NCBI RefSeq assembly: GCF_014696675.1 | Contig: NZ_JACJQN010000017.1 | Span: forward strand, 87,798 to 151,797 | Direction of reading: 5' to 3' | DNA length: 64,000 bases | Origin: Phormidium tenue FACHB-1052 | GTDB taxonomy: Bacteria; Cyanobacteriota; Cyanobacteriia; Phormidesmidales; Phormidesmidaceae | Shown here: positions 10,828 through 20,652 of the stretch, one piece after another | Layout: each line of letters starts with the position of its first letter | Position numbering within the stretch: the first letter of the stretch is position 1 | The notes under the pieces: generated by a model | Database searches by the model: none | What the model saw: the letters and a program-made list of their open reading frames with translations, nothing else | What the model was told of the DNA's origin: nothing | Made by a program: the position numbers and the translations under genes

Positions 10828-10996
10828 TGGCCAAGGCTAATGCGACAGAAAGCTGATGTCCTGGGTGTGAGGTTCTTTGCGGCTGTTTAGAACTGGCCAC
10901 CGCGGGTAGGCGTTCGATTAGCCTGCCGTGTCGCCCGCCCAGTTTGGATAAAATGCAGGGCATACTGACCCTAACCCGTAGTTCTCTGTAGGCAGC

Positions 10997-11629
10997 ATGG
11001 CGATTAAACCTATTCAGTACGAAACGCTGCTCTCGGTCTGTACCGACCACGAAGGGGCTTTGGAGTTGCTCAAGCACCATCGTCCCTACCTCGAGGCCGT
11101 GCCCAGCATGCGACGCCCTGATGAGAGTGTAATTACGCTGCCGCTGCCGAACGTGCGCGTCCGTGACGGGGTACACCTCAATCCCCACAGCCAGAGCATC
11201 GCCCCCGGTTCGGTGGTGACGCTGCCCTGCGATGTTGCCCTGCTGATGTGCGATCCCGAGTGGAAGATCAAGACCGGGGTTGAGATTTTTGTCTACATTC
11301 ACCGCCCCCAAGAGGACTTCTCAGACTTGCTGATGCGCTGGCGGCACACGCAGATTTTGGTCGATCGCGGCTATGAGTGGCTGCTGCCCCAGCGCTATGA
11401 GCACCTGCTTAGCGACGGCACCGACAAGACCCTTCCCCTGTTTGTGGTGTTTCCTGAAACGCCAGGGCACATTCTTCAAGGTCTGCGGGGAGCCGGTTTG
11501 CCTACCGTGCTACTCTCCTCTGACGTTGAGGCTGAACTGGTTGGGGAAGATCCCAGCACCCTCGACATTGGCGACATTCCCGAGCTAAACGACATCGACA
11601 CCAGCGCCCTAGAATCCCCCGATGAGTAA
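10997..11629 (+). CDS. Conserved-looking soluble protein, unknown function
   Basis: 210 residues, with no signal peptide or TM segment. It is rich in ordered alpha/beta sequence up to about residue 180 and has a short acidic, probably disordered tail (GEDPSTLDIGDIPELND). I recognise no motif. Its stop overlaps the start of the next gene by 8 bases (ATG at 11622, TAA at 11627), so it is translationally coupled to the GT39 gene and may act with it. A 169-base gap separates it from the U32 gene. Confidence 0.8.
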   Translation: MAIKPIQYETLLSVCTDHEGALELLKHHRPYLEAVPSMRRPDESVITLPLPNVRVRDGVHLNPHSQSIAPGSVVTLPCDVALLMCDPEWKIKTGVEIFVYIHRPQEDFSDLLMRWRHTQILVDRGYEWLLPQRYEHLLSDGTDKTLPLFVVFPETPGHILQGLRGAGLPTVLLSSDVEAELVGEDPSTLDIGDIPELNDIDTSALESPDE

Positions 11630-13202
11630 GCGCTGGGCTTTCTTTCAGTCTCCGGTGTGGGCTTGGGGACGCTGGGTTTTGCTGGGGTTTTTGGCCCTGC
11701 GGGTGGTGTTTTGGCTGACAGCCTTCCCTAATCCCGACGAAGCTTACTACTGGTTGTGGGGGCAACGACCGAGCTTTTCGTACTACGACCACCCGCCTTT
11801 TCACGCCTGGGTACAGGGGGTATTTGCCTCAGGGCTAGGGCGCTCTGCGGTTGTTCTGCGCCTGCCTAACCTAGTCAGCAGCGGAGTGTTAGGATTCACG
11901 GTCTTCCACATCTGTCGCTATCTCTATGGCGACCAAGCCAGGGATCGCTTCTGGCTAGTCATCCTGCTGGGGTTGTCGTCACCCTTGTTTTTTTGGTATT
12001 TGGGGCTGGCCTGGCACGACCACTGGCTGGTGACCTGGGCGGTGGTCAGCAGCTTTCTATTTGTCCGCTACGTGGATAGCGTAGTTGAGAATCCCAGCCA
12101 AGGCAGCGGGCGGGATCTCTACGGTGCCGCCATTTTTCTCGGCCTGGCAGGGTTGTGTAAGTACAACGCAGTCTTTGTAGGGCTGGGGTTTCTAGCGATG
12201 ATTTTGGCGGATAGGCGACGCTGGCAAGTGCTGCGCGATCGCCGTCTCTACCTGGCCCTGGGCCTACTCTTGCTGGTGCTCTCGCCGATTTTGATTTGGA
12301 ATGTTCAGCACGACTTCTTTTCGTTTCGGTTTTACCGCGATCGCACCGCCGGAGGTGGGCTTAACCTCAACTTGCTTCAGCCCGTGGTGTTTTTGGCCCT
12401 GTGTGGTCTGATTCTCGGCCCCATTCAGTCCTGGAGCATTATTCGACTGCTCAGGCAGCGGGGGAAGACGGCTATGGCTCGCGCCTCCTGCTATCCGGCC
12501 TTGGCGATTTGGATTTTTGGTCTTTCCACTGCGGCTTTTACAGCTCTGTCCACCGTATCCGTTGCGCTGTTTTATTGGAATATCTTGGCTTACCCGCTAC
12601 TGTTCCCACTGCTGAGCGATCAGTTTTATCGGCCCCAGTGGTCAAAGCCAGTGCGGGCTGGGCAGTTGGCGATCGCCCAAGGTTTGGGCCTATTCGCCGC
12701 CACAGCCCTAGTCGCCTACTACACCGTCATCCCCTTGGGAACGTTCTTTGGCTCAGTGGATCCCGATGGTGCCGCGCTCTACGGCTGGCCCCAGGTTGCC
12801 CAAGCCGTAACGACCCAGGCTGACGATCTCGACGATCCCCTACTGCTCACCACTGACTATCGCTCGGCCTCGGCCTTGGCCTATGCTCTCAACAACCCGG
12901 ACGTGCTAGCTATCTCAGGTCGGCTCGATCAGTTTGACTTTTGGTACAACGCTCCCGATCTAGAGGGACGCGACGCTGTGCTACTGGGCGAAACCTGGCA
13001 CCCGATTTGCCCCACCCATTTGGCCATGTTCGATCGCGTAGACCCGCCAGCAACTTTAGAAGTGCGTCGGTTTGGCCAGGTGCTGCAAACCTATGAAATG
13101 GTACGGGGCTATGGCTTTAGGGCTGGGCCAGAGGGCTATCCCCTGACCCCAGACTATCCTCTGGCGTTTACCAGCAACGGAGAACAGTGCCTCCCAGAGT
13201 AG
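11622..13202 (+). CDS. Glycosyltransferase family 39 (ArnT/PMT-like) membrane protein
   Basis: 526 residues with about 10-12 hydrophobic segments. The first external loop contains NPDEAYYWLWG (about 37-47), the acidic motif of GT39-type lipid-linked sugar transferases, followed by YYDHPPFHAW. Such enzymes move a sugar from a polyprenyl-phosphate donor to lipid or protein on the outer face of the membrane. The C-terminal 130 residues form a soluble domain. The start codon overlaps the preceding gene. Acceptor unknown; the family assignment is good. Confidence 0.85.
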   Translation: MSKRWAFFQSPVWAWGRWVLLGFLALRVVFWLTAFPNPDEAYYWLWGQRPSFSYYDHPPFHAWVQGVFASGLGRSAVVLRLPNLVSSGVLGFTVFHICRYLYGDQARDRFWLVILLGLSSPLFFWYLGLAWHDHWLVTWAVVSSFLFVRYVDSVVENPSQGSGRDLYGAAIFLGLAGLCKYNAVFVGLGFLAMILADRRRWQVLRDRRLYLALGLLLLVLSPILIWNVQHDFFSFRFYRDRTAGGGLNLNLLQPVVFLALCGLILGPIQSWSIIRLLRQRGKTAMARASCYPALAIWIFGLSTAAFTALSTVSVALFYWNILAYPLLFPLLSDQFYRPQWSKPVRAGQLAIAQGLGLFAATALVAYYTVIPLGTFFGSVDPDGAALYGWPQVAQAVTTQADDLDDPLLLTTDYRSASALAYALNNPDVLAISGRLDQFDFWYNAPDLEGRDAVLLGETWHPICPTHLAMFDRVDPPATLEVRRFGQVLQTYEMVRGYGFRAGPEGYPLTPDYPLAFTSNGEQCLPE

Positions 13203-13323
13203 ACAGAATCCATCCCCCAATCTTGCTCCCTGCATTTGTCCAAAAACATTTAGGTAAATCTCCCGTAACCCCTTCCCTGGGCCAATCGCAGCCTCTGCTT
13301 ACCCCATCGCCGTCACAATCAGC

Positions 13324-13404
13324 TAGAATGGGGAAGCTCAAGCCCTCGGGTTTGGGCTCCTTTAGCAGCAATGTTTTGGGAGGTGGGTCGAGGCCCACTT
13401 TTTT
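13324..13404 (+). promoter_or_regulatory. Two-hairpin leader upstream of rimP, possible attenuator
   Basis: A -10-like TAGAAT (13324-13329) precedes a hairpin at 13335-13358 (AGCTCAAGCCC with GGGTTTGGGCT, two G-U pairs). A terminator follows at 13383-13404. TTGGGCTC (13352-13359) could instead pair with GAGGCCCA (13390-13397), opening the terminator. This is the layout of a transcriptional attenuator for the rimP-nusA-infB operon, or of a short stand-alone RNA. Confidence 0.5.
13383..13404 (+). terminator. Terminator hairpin 24 bases before rimP
   Basis: GTGGGT (13383-13388), loop CGAG, GCCCAC (13393-13398), then six Ts (13399-13404). It may end the GT39 transcript or act inside the rimP leader. 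Confidence 0.7.
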
Positions 13405-13427
13405 ATTGGCATTCTTTTGCGGGTTAA

Positions 13428-13898
13428 ATGGTACATCCCCTTATTCCCCAAGTGCTTGAGCTGGTGGCCCCTGTTGCCCAAGAGCTAGGGCTAGAAGTGG
13501 TTGAAGCGGTTTTTCACACCAACCAGTCTCCTCCCGTGCTACGCATCGACGTGCGCAGTCTAGAAAATGAAGACACTGGCCTGGATGACTGCGAAAAAAT
13601 GAGCCAGGCCCTCGAAGCCGTACTCGATACCAGCGACATCATTCCCGATGCCTACGTTCTGGAAGTGTCAAGCCCAGGAGTCTCTGCTGCCCTCGAAAGC
13701 GATCGCGACTTTGTGGTGTTTAAGGGGTTCATGGTCGAAGTCGCCTTAACTGAGTCGCACAAGGGCAAAAAACAGTGGGTGGGCCAGCTAGTGCGCCGCG
13801 ACGATGAGACCGTGGTGCTCAGCCAAAAAGGAAAATCCATTTCCCTGCCTCGCAACCTGGTGCAGACGGTGGAGTTGAGTGACCAAAGCCCCGACTAG
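13428..13898 (+). CDS. rimP: Ribosome maturation factor RimP
   Basis: 156 residues, normal length. RimP helps the S12/S3 assembly step of the 30S subunit. The conserved N-terminal domain includes LGLEVVEAVFH and VLRIDVRS. The segment YVLEVSSPGVSAAL (about 80-93) is the family signature, in which most members read EVSSPGxxRPL. A C-terminal SH3-like domain follows. It is first in the classical rimP-nusA-rnpM-infB order. A terminator-like hairpin just upstream suggests regulated read-through. Confidence 0.95.
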   Translation: MVHPLIPQVLELVAPVAQELGLEVVEAVFHTNQSPPVLRIDVRSLENEDTGLDDCEKMSQALEAVLDTSDIIPDAYVLEVSSPGVSAALESDRDFVVFKGFMVEVALTESHKGKKQWVGQLVRRDDETVVLSQKGKSISLPRNLVQTVELSDQSPD

Positions 13899-13979
13899 GG
13901 AGCACACGCGCTGCGTTTAGGTTTTGCGATCGTCACAGATTTGTTACTTAAAAGATTTGTTGTCCTGAGGTGAGTGGTT

Positions 13980-15473
13980 ATGTCGTTAGTAAGTTTGCCC
14001 AAGCTGCAGGAGATGATCGATGTCATTAGCCACGAGCGCAACCTGCCCAAGCACGCGGTTGAAAATGCCCTGAGAGAGGCGCTGCTGAAGGGCTACGAGC
14101 GCTACCGCCGCACCCGCGAAATCGACACCCACTTCGACGAAGAATACTTCGATAACTTCGACATTGAGCTAGATGTTGACGACTACGACGACCAAGGCTT
14201 CCGGGTGCTGGCCACCAAGACCATTGTTGACGAAGTCACTAGCCAAGACCACGAAATCTCCCTGTCAGAAGTGCGCGAAGTCGCTCCCGAGGCTCAAGCT
14301 GGTGACACCGTGGTGCTCGATGTCACCCCCGACCAGCGCGACTTTGGCCGCATGGCCGCCATTCAAACCAAGCAGGTGCTGGCCCAAAAGCTGCGCGACC
14401 AGCAGCGCAAGCTGGTTCAAGAAGAATTCCAAGACCTCGAAGGCAGTATTCTATCGGCGCGGGTGCTGCGGTTTGAGCGCCAGTCGGTGATCATGGCGGT
14501 CGTTAGCGGTGTGGGCCAGCCCGAGGTTGAGGCTGAGCTGCTCAAGCGCGATCAGCTCCCCAACGACAACTACCGGGCTAACGCCACCTTCCGCGTGGCG
14601 CTCAAAAAAGTCTCCGAAGGCTCTCACCGTGGCCCGCAGCTGCTGGTGTCGCGGGCCGACGCAGCGCTAGTGGTCGAGCTGTTTACCAACGAAGTGCCCG
14701 AGATTGAGGATGAAATTGTCCGCATTGTGGCCGTCGCGAGGGAGGCAAACCCCCCCTCGCGTTCCGTTGGCCCCCGCACCAAGATCGCTGTGGATACTCT
14801 TGAGCGAGATGTGGATCCAGTCGGTGCCTGTATTGGTGCCAGGGGATCGCGCATTCAGGTGGTGGTCAACGAGCTGCGGGGCGAAAAAATTGACGTCATT
14901 CGCTGGTCGCCTGACCCGGCCACCTACATCTCCAACGCTCTAAGCCCGGCCCGTGTGGATGAGGTGCGCCTAGTCAACCCCGACGATCGCCAAGCACACG
15001 TGCTGGTGCCCGAAGACCAGCTCAGTTTGGCGATCGGCAAAGAGGGCCAAAACGTTCGCCTAGCGGCCCGTCTCACCGGCTGGAAGATCGACATCAAAGA
15101 CTCGGGCAAGTATGACTATGATGATGAGGATCGCAAGATTGCCGAAATAGCGGCGGCTCGCGAAGAGGCCGCTCGCGAAGCCGCAGAGCTGGCAGCGGAG
15201 GAAGCTGAGGCAGCAGAATGGAAAGCGAAGGCGGCGGCAGAACGGGCAGCGGCTGAGGCTAGAGCAGCGGGCCTAGAGGTCGATGAAGCACCTTTTGAGG
15301 AGGATGAATTAGAAGCTGCACCTCTCGCCGATGCTGAATATGACGCCAATCCAGAGTCCGCTGCTGAAGAGCCCGACTTTGAAGAAGCTGAGGCGGCTGA
15401 ACTAGCCACCGATTTTGAAGAGGAAGAACCCCTGGCAGACGAGAGCCCAGTGGCGATCGCAGAGGAGGAATAA
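13980..15473 (+). CDS. nusA: Transcription termination/antitermination protein NusA
   Basis: 497 residues from the ATG at 13980; GAGG 9 bases upstream favours it over the GTG at 13974. The order is the NusA N-terminal RNA-polymerase-binding domain (1-125), an S1 domain (about 130-205), then two KH domains. KH signatures are VGACIGARGSRIQ and LAIGKEGQNVRLAARLTGW. The E. coli AR2 repeats are absent, as in most cyanobacteria. A long Glu/Ala-rich acidic tail occupies about 385-497 and is probably disordered. It follows rimP by 81 bases and is in operon with rnpM and infB. Confidence 0.95.
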   Translation: MSLVSLPKLQEMIDVISHERNLPKHAVENALREALLKGYERYRRTREIDTHFDEEYFDNFDIELDVDDYDDQGFRVLATKTIVDEVTSQDHEISLSEVREVAPEAQAGDTVVLDVTPDQRDFGRMAAIQTKQVLAQKLRDQQRKLVQEEFQDLEGSILSARVLRFERQSVIMAVVSGVGQPEVEAELLKRDQLPNDNYRANATFRVALKKVSEGSHRGPQLLVSRADAALVVELFTNEVPEIEDEIVRIVAVAREANPPSRSVGPRTKIAVDTLERDVDPVGACIGARGSRIQVVVNELRGEKIDVIRWSPDPATYISNALSPARVDEVRLVNPDDRQAHVLVPEDQLSLAIGKEGQNVRLAARLTGWKIDIKDSGKYDYDDEDRKIAEIAAAREEAAREAAELAAEEAEAAEWKAKAAAERAAAEARAAGLEVDEAPFEEDELEAAPLADAEYDANPESAAEEPDFEEAEAAELATDFEEEEPLADESPVAIAEEE

Positions 15474-15491
15474 ATTCTGGAGAAAGCTTCC

Positions 15492-15764
15492 ATGCAACCC
15501 AACTATCGGCGCTGTGTTAGCTGTCGGCGGGTTGGGCCCAAGGCCGATTTTTGGCGCGTGGTGCGGGTTTATCCCGATCGCTCGGTGCGGCTCAGCGACG
15601 GCATGGGGCGATCGGCCTACCTTTGCCCTCAGGCCGACTGTCTGCGCCAGGCGCAGAAAAAAAGTCGACTGGGGCGGGCTCTAAAAGCCAACGTGCCAGA
15701 GGAAATTTACCAAAACCTTTGGAACCAGCTAGAGAGCAAAATGGCTGATTCCATCGCGACATAA
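15492..15764 (+). CDS. rnpM: YlxR-family RNA-binding protein (RnpM)
   Basis: 90 residues of the DUF448/YlxR family. It has the N-terminal NYRRCVSCRRVGPKADFWRV and the conserved GRSAYLCPQADCLRQAQKK, which holds the fold's cysteines and basic surface. In Firmicutes this protein binds and modulates RNase P RNA, hence the name RnpM. Its place between nusA (18 bases away) and infB is the conserved one. Very basic, cytoplasmic. Family call is secure. Confidence 0.93.
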   Translation: MQPNYRRCVSCRRVGPKADFWRVVRVYPDRSVRLSDGMGRSAYLCPQADCLRQAQKKSRLGRALKANVPEEIYQNLWNQLESKMADSIAT

Positions 15765-16098
15765 CCGTTTGTGCCTGGCTACTAAGCTTGAGTCAAGAGG
15801 ATTAAAGGGGAAATGTGCCATCAGGAGGCTTAACCAAAAATTTTTGCAACTGAATCGTCTCTAGACGCGATCCCTCTGAGATTCTGTTCATTGGGGAAGC
15901 AACTGATTACACTCATAGTATGGGTATCTGACTGGCCCCCCTAGGGCGTCAGTAAACTTGCTTGAGGTCCCATGTCCACCTAGCCTTGGTTTACAATGCC
16001 ATGCTAGGGCTAACGTATTCGTCAGAATGGTTTGATGTCGTTTTGTTGGACGAAGCAGGTTGGTTTATGTAAGTAACAAGCTTGACTAGCGTAGGGAG
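15765..16098. other. Gene-free gap between rnpM and infB
   Basis: 334 bases with no convincing open frame. It is more AT-rich than the flanking genes around 15790-15930, so an internal promoter for infB is plausible. I see no terminator-type hairpin. Confidence 0.5.
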
Positions 16099-16104
16099 AT
16101 GTGG

Positions 16105-19100
16105 ATGAACGGCAAAGTGAGAATTTACGAGTTATCGAAGGAATTGGATTTGGATAACAAAGACATCTTGGCGATCGCAAGTCGCCTCGACATTGCCGTG
16201 AAGAGTCACAGCAGCACCATCGCAGAGTCAGAAGCTGATCAAATTCGTTCAGCGGCTCGTCAGTCTCGCGCCAGTGGCGGTGCCACTCGGCCCAATGCGC
16301 CCGATCGCTCTGCCAGTCGGCCTCGACCAGCGGCCCCGGTCAAAAATGGCGATCGACCTGAACGCAAACAGCAAATTTTAGAAATTCGTCGCCACCGGGT
16401 TACTCCTAGGGCCGACACTGAGGCAGGCGCTCCTACTCCTAACGTTGCCTCCCCGAGTGCCCCTGCCCCTAGCGCCAGTCGGCCAACGCGTCCTGATAGT
16501 CTTTCTCAGCCTCCTAGTCGTCCTGGGGAAACTCCTAGAGCCGATCAGGCAGAGGTTAAACCCAAGCCGCCAGTATCCCTCAATCGTCCTGGGGTGAGTG
16601 CTCCTGTTGAAACCCCTGTCGAAGAGGTTGAGACGGTTGCAGTCGAGCCCGTTGTAGCGGTCTCTCCACCGTCGGTCAAGCCAAGACCAGAGCTGATTGG
16701 GCCTGTATCTCGGGGTCGTACCGACAGTGACGATCGCCAGGTAATCGTGCCAGAGGGCGCTCGTCCGCCCCGCCCTGTTATTCGCCGCCCCGAGAGCCGT
16801 AGCCCCGAAAGTCGTTCGGCTGATGGCCCTGGTGCCCCGCGTCCCACCATTCCCATCCGCGAAATCGATGCGGGCGAAGATGTTACCCGTCTAAAGCCCA
16901 AACCCAAGCTGCGGCGGCCCAATTCTGACGCCGAAACGGCCAGAGCCGAAACGGCTGCCCGCAACGAAACCCCTCCCGGCAATGACTCAATTTCCGTGCT
17001 TGGGGTCGGTGGTCTTGACGATCAACCGCGTCGTCCTTCGCCGCCTCGTCATAAGCGCGAAGAGCGCGAAGACGAAGACGATGATCAAAAGATGCGCGAA
17101 AAAGCCAGCAAGGTCGGCAAGACCAAGCGTCGAGGCCAAGGCGTGCTGGGTGAAGACGATGAAGATCTCGACGTGCTAGTCGATGAGCTTGACGAAGATG
17201 GAGAGCAGGCTACCGATGCCCAAAATCTGAGCATCTCACTAGCGCGTCCACCCAAACCCAAGAGTCCCAGTAGTGGTAGGCCGTCGTCACCGACGATGAA
17301 GAGCCACAAGCCCCAGCACCGTGACAGTAGTAGTGGCGGTGGTCGCTCCCGTCGCGGTCGCCGGGGTGAGGCTCAGCCCACCCAGGAGCGTCCCGAGTTT
17401 ATCGTGCTCTCCGAAGGACTAACCGTCCATGAGCTGGCCGAGCAAATTATGGTGCCTGAGACAGAGCTGATCAAGTCTCTGTTCTTCAAAGGCATCGCTG
17501 CCAATATTAACCAAACCCTCGATATCGAAACCGCCAAAATGGTGGCTGAAGAGTTTGAGGTCATGGTCGAAACCAGCGAAGTCGAGTCAGAGGCCAAAAA
17601 GGTCACTGAAATGATTGACGAAGCCGACTTTGAGAGTCTTAAGCGGCGGCCTCCGGTGGTTACCATCATGGGTCACGTTGACCACGGTAAAACCACGTTG
17701 CTCGACTCCATCCGCAAGACAAAGGTGGCTCAGGGCGAGGCTGGCGGCATCACTCAGCACATTGGTGCATACCATGTCGATGTCGATCATGCGGGCACGT
17801 CCCATCAGATCGTGTTCCTCGACACCCCTGGCCACGAGGCATTTACCGCCATGCGGGCGCGGGGTACCCGAGTGACCGACATCGCCATTCTGGTGGTGGC
17901 GGCGGATGACGGTGTGCGGCCCCAAACTATTGAGGCCATTAGCCACGCCAAGGCCGCCGAGGTACCGCTGATTGTGGCCATCAACAAGGTTGATAAAGAG
18001 ACAGCCAACCCCGATCGCGTCAAGCAAGAGCTAATGGAGCATGGGCTGGTGCCTGAGGAATGGGGCGGCGACACCATCATGGTGCCGGTGAGTGCCCTGT
18101 CAGGCGAAAATCTCGACAGCCTGCTGGAGATGATTGTGCTGGTCGCTGAGATCGAGGATCTCCAAGCTAATCCTGACCGTCTAGCTCGCGGTACTGTGAT
18201 TGAGGCCAACCTCGACAAAGCCCGTGGCCCAGTGGCTACCCTGCTGATCCAGAACGGTACGCTGCGGGTGGGCGATTCGCTGGTGGCTGGTCCGATCTTG
18301 GGCAAGGTCAAGGCCATGCTCGACGATCGCCTCAAGCGAGTTCAAGTTGCTGGCCCCTCCTTTGCAGTTGAGGTACTAGGTCTCAACGATGTCCCCGCTG
18401 CTGGCGATGAGTTTGAGGTCTACTCCGATGAGAAGACCGCTAGAGCAGTGGCCGACAAGCGCATGCTTGAGCAGCGCCAGTCGCGTCTACAGCAGTCGAT
18501 GGCCTCCCGCCGTGTTACCCTCAACACCATCTCTGCCCAGGTTCAGGAGGGCGATCTTAAGGATCTCAACCTGCTGCTCAAGGCCGACGTACAGGGTTCC
18601 ATCGAAGCAATTTTGGCGGCGCTTCAGCAGCTACCGCAGAACGAGGTGCAGATTCGGGTATTGTTGGCTGCCCCTGGTGAAATCAGCGAAACTGACGTCG
18701 ACCTGGCTGCTGCCAGTGGCGCGGTAATCGTCGGCTTCAACACTACTCTTGCGCCTGGAGCGCGGCAGTCTGCCGATCGCCTGGGTGTAGACGTGCGCGA
18801 CTACGAGGTGATCTATAACCTCCTCGATGATATCCAGGGCGCTATGGAAGGCCTACTCGACCCCGAAATGGTCGAGGAGACCCTGGGTCAGGTGGAAGTG
18901 CGGGCGGTATTCCCCGTGCGCAAGGGTGCGGTTGCCGGTTGTTACGTGCTTTCGGGCAAGGTGACTCGCAACTGCAACCTCCGAGTAGTGCGCGGTGGCG
19001 AGGTTGTTTATACTGGTAAGCTCGACTCCCTCAAGCGCATGAAAGAAGATGCCAAAGACGTGGCCTCCGGCTTCGAGTGCGGCATCGGCATCGACAACTT

Positions 19101-19176
19101 CAGCGACTGGAAAGAAGGCGACATTATCGATGCCTTCAAGATGGTCACGAAGCGTCGCACCTTGGCGATGGCCTAG
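16105..19176 (+). CDS. infB: Translation initiation factor IF-2
   Basis: About 1023 residues from the ATG at 16105, which has GGGAG 6 bases upstream; an ATG at 16099 is the alternative. IF-2 brings initiator tRNA to the 30S subunit in a GTP-dependent way. An N-terminal IF2_N helix ([20 protein letters not shown]) is followed by about 400 Pro/Arg/Glu-rich, probably disordered residues, then a second IF2_N module. The G domain has GHVDHGKT (about 523-530), DTPGHEAF and NKVDK. Domains II, III and IV follow to the C-terminus. The disordered linker makes it long, as usual in cyanobacteria. Confidence 0.96.
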   Translation: MNGKVRIYELSKELDLDNKDILAIASRLDIAVKSHSSTIAESEADQIRSAARQSRASGGATRPNAPDRSASRPRPAAPVKNGDRPERKQQILEIRRHRVTPRADTEAGAPTPNVASPSAPAPSASRPTRPDSLSQPPSRPGETPRADQAEVKPKPPVSLNRPGVSAPVETPVEEVETVAVEPVVAVSPPSVKPRPELIGPVSRGRTDSDDRQVIVPEGARPPRPVIRRPESRSPESRSADGPGAPRPTIPIREIDAGEDVTRLKPKPKLRRPNSDAETARAETAARNETPPGNDSISVLGVGGLDDQPRRPSPPRHKREEREDEDDDQKMREKASKVGKTKRRGQGVLGEDDEDLDVLVDELDEDGEQATDAQNLSISLARPPKPKSPSSGRPSSPTMKSHKPQHRDSSSGGGRSRRGRRGEAQPTQERPEFIVLSEGLTVHELAEQIMVPETELIKSLFFKGIAANINQTLDIETAKMVAEEFEVMVETSEVESEAKKVTEMIDEADFESLKRRPPVVTIMGHVDHGKTTLLDSIRKTKVAQGEAGGITQHIGAYHVDVDHAGTSHQIVFLDTPGHEAFTAMRARGTRVTDIAILVVAADDGVRPQTIEAISHAKAAEVPLIVAINKVDKETANPDRVKQELMEHGLVPEEWGGDTIMVPVSALSGENLDSLLEMIVLVAEIEDLQANPDRLARGTVIEANLDKARGPVATLLIQNGTLRVGDSLVAGPILGKVKAMLDDRLKRVQVAGPSFAVEVLGLNDVPAAGDEFEVYSDEKTARAVADKRMLEQRQSRLQQSMASRRVTLNTISAQVQEGDLKDLNLLLKADVQGSIEAILAALQQLPQNEVQIRVLLAAPGEISETDVDLAAASGAVIVGFNTTLAPGARQSADRLGVDVRDYEVIYNLLDDIQGAMEGLLDPEMVEETLGQVEVRAVFPVRKGAVAGCYVLSGKVTRNCNLRVVRGGEVVYTGKLDSLKRMKEDAKDVASGFECGIGIDNFSDWKEGDIIDAFKMVTKRRTLAMA

Positions 19177-19182
19177 GCAAGG

Positions 19183-19209
19183 GCAGGGTTCCCTAACTGG
19201 GAACCCTGC
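19183..19209. other. Perfect 11-bp hairpin after infB, no T tract
   Basis: GCAGGGTTCCC (19183-19193), loop TAACT, GGGAACCCTGC (19199-19209), starting 7 bases after the infB stop. No U run follows, so it is more likely an mRNA-stabilising or processing hairpin than an intrinsic terminator. Confidence 0.65.
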
Positions 19210-19240
19210 GAGACAGCAGTGTAGAACAACGGAGTAGACA

Positions 19241-20251
19241 ATGGCATCCTGGCGCTGCGATCCGTACCTATGGGTACACCTGGCCGGATTGGCTACTGTA
19301 CCTTTGTGGATCGACCTGTGCCTGCTCGGGCTGGCGGTGGGTAACCCCACCCTGCCAGAACTAGAGCTGGGTGTCATTGTGGCGTTAGGTGTGCTGCCGG
19401 TGCTGATCATGCAGCTGCGGCAGCCGTTTTATATTTTTAGTTTGCCAGGGCTAGCGTTGAAGCCCGCTGCGCTGCAAGACGATCAGCGTCGCTTGCTGAA
19501 CCAGTTTCGGCGGTGGCGAGTGCGTTTGGGAGCGCTGCTGGTGCCGGTGCCGCTGGTGTGGGTTTTGCTAAAACTCTACCCGCTGGCCTTTTTGGCCCGT
19601 GATTTAACTCCCTTTAGCGATTGGGGACGGCTGGGTGGGGTGGCGATCGCCGCCCTAAGCTTCCTGATGGCTAATCTGTTCTTGCAGATCCCCGTAGCCG
19701 TATTTCAGGTCTTGGCTACGCCCGATCGGGTCATGGCTAGGGTTGCCCCCTATGCTGCTGAGAACGTTGCCGCTGACTTCACCTGGATTGGGCTGACGGT
19801 CGGTAAGATTTTGCCCGACTTAACCAATCGGGCGAGGCCCAAGATTGTTGCTCCAGCCATGGTGGAAACTGCTGAGCCTCCTCAAGTTTTGCCTGTTGAG
19901 CCATCAGATACGGAGCATGGCCGTGGCGTTGCTGAAGCGATAGCTGAAACCGACGTGCCTTTGAAGCCTGCGGTTGAAGCAGACCCAGCGGAAGCTTCGG
20001 CCCATGCCGATACGTCGGATGTGTCTGCCTCTTCAGAGGCGATCGCAGACCCTGTTGACCTTGAAGCTCTCCATGACTCCGTTACAGTAGAGCCCGTAGA
20101 TTTCCTCGTCGATAGTGACGCTATGGTTGATGACAGGCCCTTGAGCCACCCAGAAGTTGAGGAGTTGAGCGACAACGTAACCCACCTAGAGGATGCGGAC
20201 TATTCGCAGCCCTTGACGGCGATCGCCGACATCTACCCTAAGGCTCGTTAG
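19241..20251 (+). CDS. Low-complexity-tail membrane protein
   Basis: 336 residues. The first 190 hold four or so hydrophobic segments (about 10-30, 42-60, 96-118, 135-160) with the conserved-looking stretch LRQPFYIFSLPGLALKP. The remaining 145 residues are an Ala/Glu/Asp/Val-rich low-complexity tail. This matches the cyanobacterial family named low-complexity tail membrane protein, whose function is not known. It is 64 bases after infB on the same strand and may be the distal gene of that operon. Confidence 0.8.
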   Translation: MASWRCDPYLWVHLAGLATVPLWIDLCLLGLAVGNPTLPELELGVIVALGVLPVLIMQLRQPFYIFSLPGLALKPAALQDDQRRLLNQFRRWRVRLGALLVPVPLVWVLLKLYPLAFLARDLTPFSDWGRLGGVAIAALSFLMANLFLQIPVAVFQVLATPDRVMARVAPYAAENVAADFTWIGLTVGKILPDLTNRARPKIVAPAMVETAEPPQVLPVEPSDTEHGRGVAEAIAETDVPLKPAVEADPAEASAHADTSDVSASSEAIADPVDLEALHDSVTVEPVDFLVDSDAMVDDRPLSHPEVEELSDNVTHLEDADYSQPLTAIADIYPKAR

Positions 20252-20451
20252 GGCCTTGGCGTGCCGACCATAGACTCCTGTCAATTCCCAGTACTGTGGC
20301 CCTTGGCACAATCGCAGCGGGACGATTGCGCTATCTTATAGTTAGTCTTCTAGTGATCAGAGTTTTTGCTGACTCGCCGACTGATCGAGTGGCCCTGAGC
20401 GGTAGAAAGACCTAAGGTTTTGACAGTTATTCGAACTTTTTAGAGGCAGCT

Positions 20452-20652
20452 ATGGCCGCAACTCGCTCCGTCAACCCCATGCAGCTTTCTGAACACGCCC
20501 GCATTTGGTTTAGCCTCAAGTCTGCGATCGCCAGCAGCTCCGGCTTTAAGAGCTGGAAGGGTGAGCTTCCTACTGCTGAGGCCGAGACCGCGCCGCTTGA
20601 TCAGCTCGTGCGTCGCTACTTGCGCGAAACCTTAGAAACCCTGGCCTACTAA
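20452..20652 (+). CDS. Small protein, 66 residues, unknown
   Basis: Begins MAATRSVNPMQLSEHARIWF; soluble, helix-prone, with an acidic middle (LPTAEAETAPLDQ) and a C-terminal helix VRRYLRETLETL. An AGAGG-like ribosome site lies upstream. Its TAA overlaps the stop codon of the convergent epimerase gene, so the two genes share their ends. Codon use is like neighbouring genes, which supports reality. No function recognised. Confidence 0.65.
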   Translation: MAATRSVNPMQLSEHARIWFSLKSAIASSSGFKSWKGELPTAEAETAPLDQLVRRYLRETLETLAY

